A program made the translations under genes and the position numbers. From an uncultured Lachnospiraceae bacterium (GTDB lineage: Bacteria; Bacillota; Clostridia; Lachnospirales; Lachnospiraceae), in contig CADCQU010000048.1 of the NCBI GenBank assembly GCA_902803635.1, positions 1 through 13,202 of the forward strand: a stretch of DNA of 13,202 nucleotides. Direction: 5' to 3'. Under the pieces are notes generated by a model. That model had not been told where the DNA came from. It did no database searches and saw nothing but the letters and a program-made list of their open reading frames with translations. Shown here piece after piece: positions 13,147-13,202 of this stretch; the stretch's first letter is position 1, and each line of letters opens with the position of its first letter.

Positions 13147-13202
13147 GGTTGGTTTATTCGTAATAAGCTTTTTCAAAAATGCCTCATTTGCGAAGGCCGG
13201 CC

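Larger units (their letters stand above)
15..13190. repeat. Dispersed word CAAATG/CATTTG, 33 copies
   Basis: Counted by eye on both strands. Examples are at 15, 132, 524, 656, 728, 2296, 3446, 4021, 4083, 4101, 4108, 4932, 5964, 6363, 6414, 6948, 7531, 8390, 8397, 8749, 10047, 10071, 10111, 10219, 10764, 10836, 10912, 11488, 11556, 12722, 12833, 12842 and 13185. Fifteen extend to GGCAAATG and five more to GCAAATG. They occur in both orientations and in several reading frames, inside genes and between them. None lies in rseP. Confidence 0.65.

Noticed and set aside
13147..13202. Possible 3' end of tsf or another gene upstream of pyrH
   Set aside because: Only about 55 nt before the terminator is present; two - strand frames stop here, but there is too little sequence to identify a product.
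13195..13202. GGCCGGCC palindrome at the window end
   Set aside because: A single 8-nt GC palindrome at the edge; nothing supports a function.

Overview
The window is GC-rich, densely packed bacterial chromosome. Gene content and order (pyrH-frr-dxr with cdsA and rseP nearby) point to Bacillota. The short CdsA and RseP N-termini resemble Lachnospiraceae-type proteins; this family-level guess is an impression, not a computed placement. Lipoate scavenging plus a 2-oxo acid dehydrogenase complex fits a heterotrophic host-associated or fermentative organism.

Layout. Positions 1-780 (+) hold the 3' part of an unrecognised gene, which ends at a strong two-way terminator (867-911) shared with rseP on the opposite strand. 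Positions 910-3361 (-) carry cdsA then rseP, with separate signals between them. Positions 3541-4239 (-) encode a cysteine-rich YkgJ-type protein. It is divergent from lplA (4599-5369, +), the only complete + strand gene. lplA lies between inverted copies of a short double-hairpin repeat, and one copy has a related repeat inserted in it. From 13016 down to 5701 (-) runs one closely spaced array: pyrH, frr, dxr, E1alpha, E1beta, E2, E3. It has its own extended -10 promoter (about 13055) and a terminator at 5592-5621.

How it fits together. pyrH (UMP kinase), frr (ribosome recycling), dxr (isoprenoid step), cdsA (CDP-diacylglycerol) and rseP (intramembrane protease) are normally one conserved Bacillota cluster, usually with uppS between frr and cdsA. 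Here uppS is absent from its usual position, and a dehydrogenase operon, lplA and a YkgJ-type gene sit between dxr and cdsA. The dehydrogenase complex has an unusual domain layout: E2 has two peripheral-subunit-binding domains but no lipoyl domain, and the only lipoyl domain encoded here is at the N-terminus of E3. The adjacent lplA encodes a short lipoate ligase that could charge that domain.

Most unusual signals: the relocated lipoyl domain; a strongly over-represented word CAAATG/CATTTG (33 copies, often GGCAAATG); the nested repeat beside lplA; a frame-shifted duplicate of the lpd 3' end just downstream of lpd; and the broken isoprenoid/lipid gene cluster. I found no CRISPR, tRNA, rRNA, transposase or phage gene.
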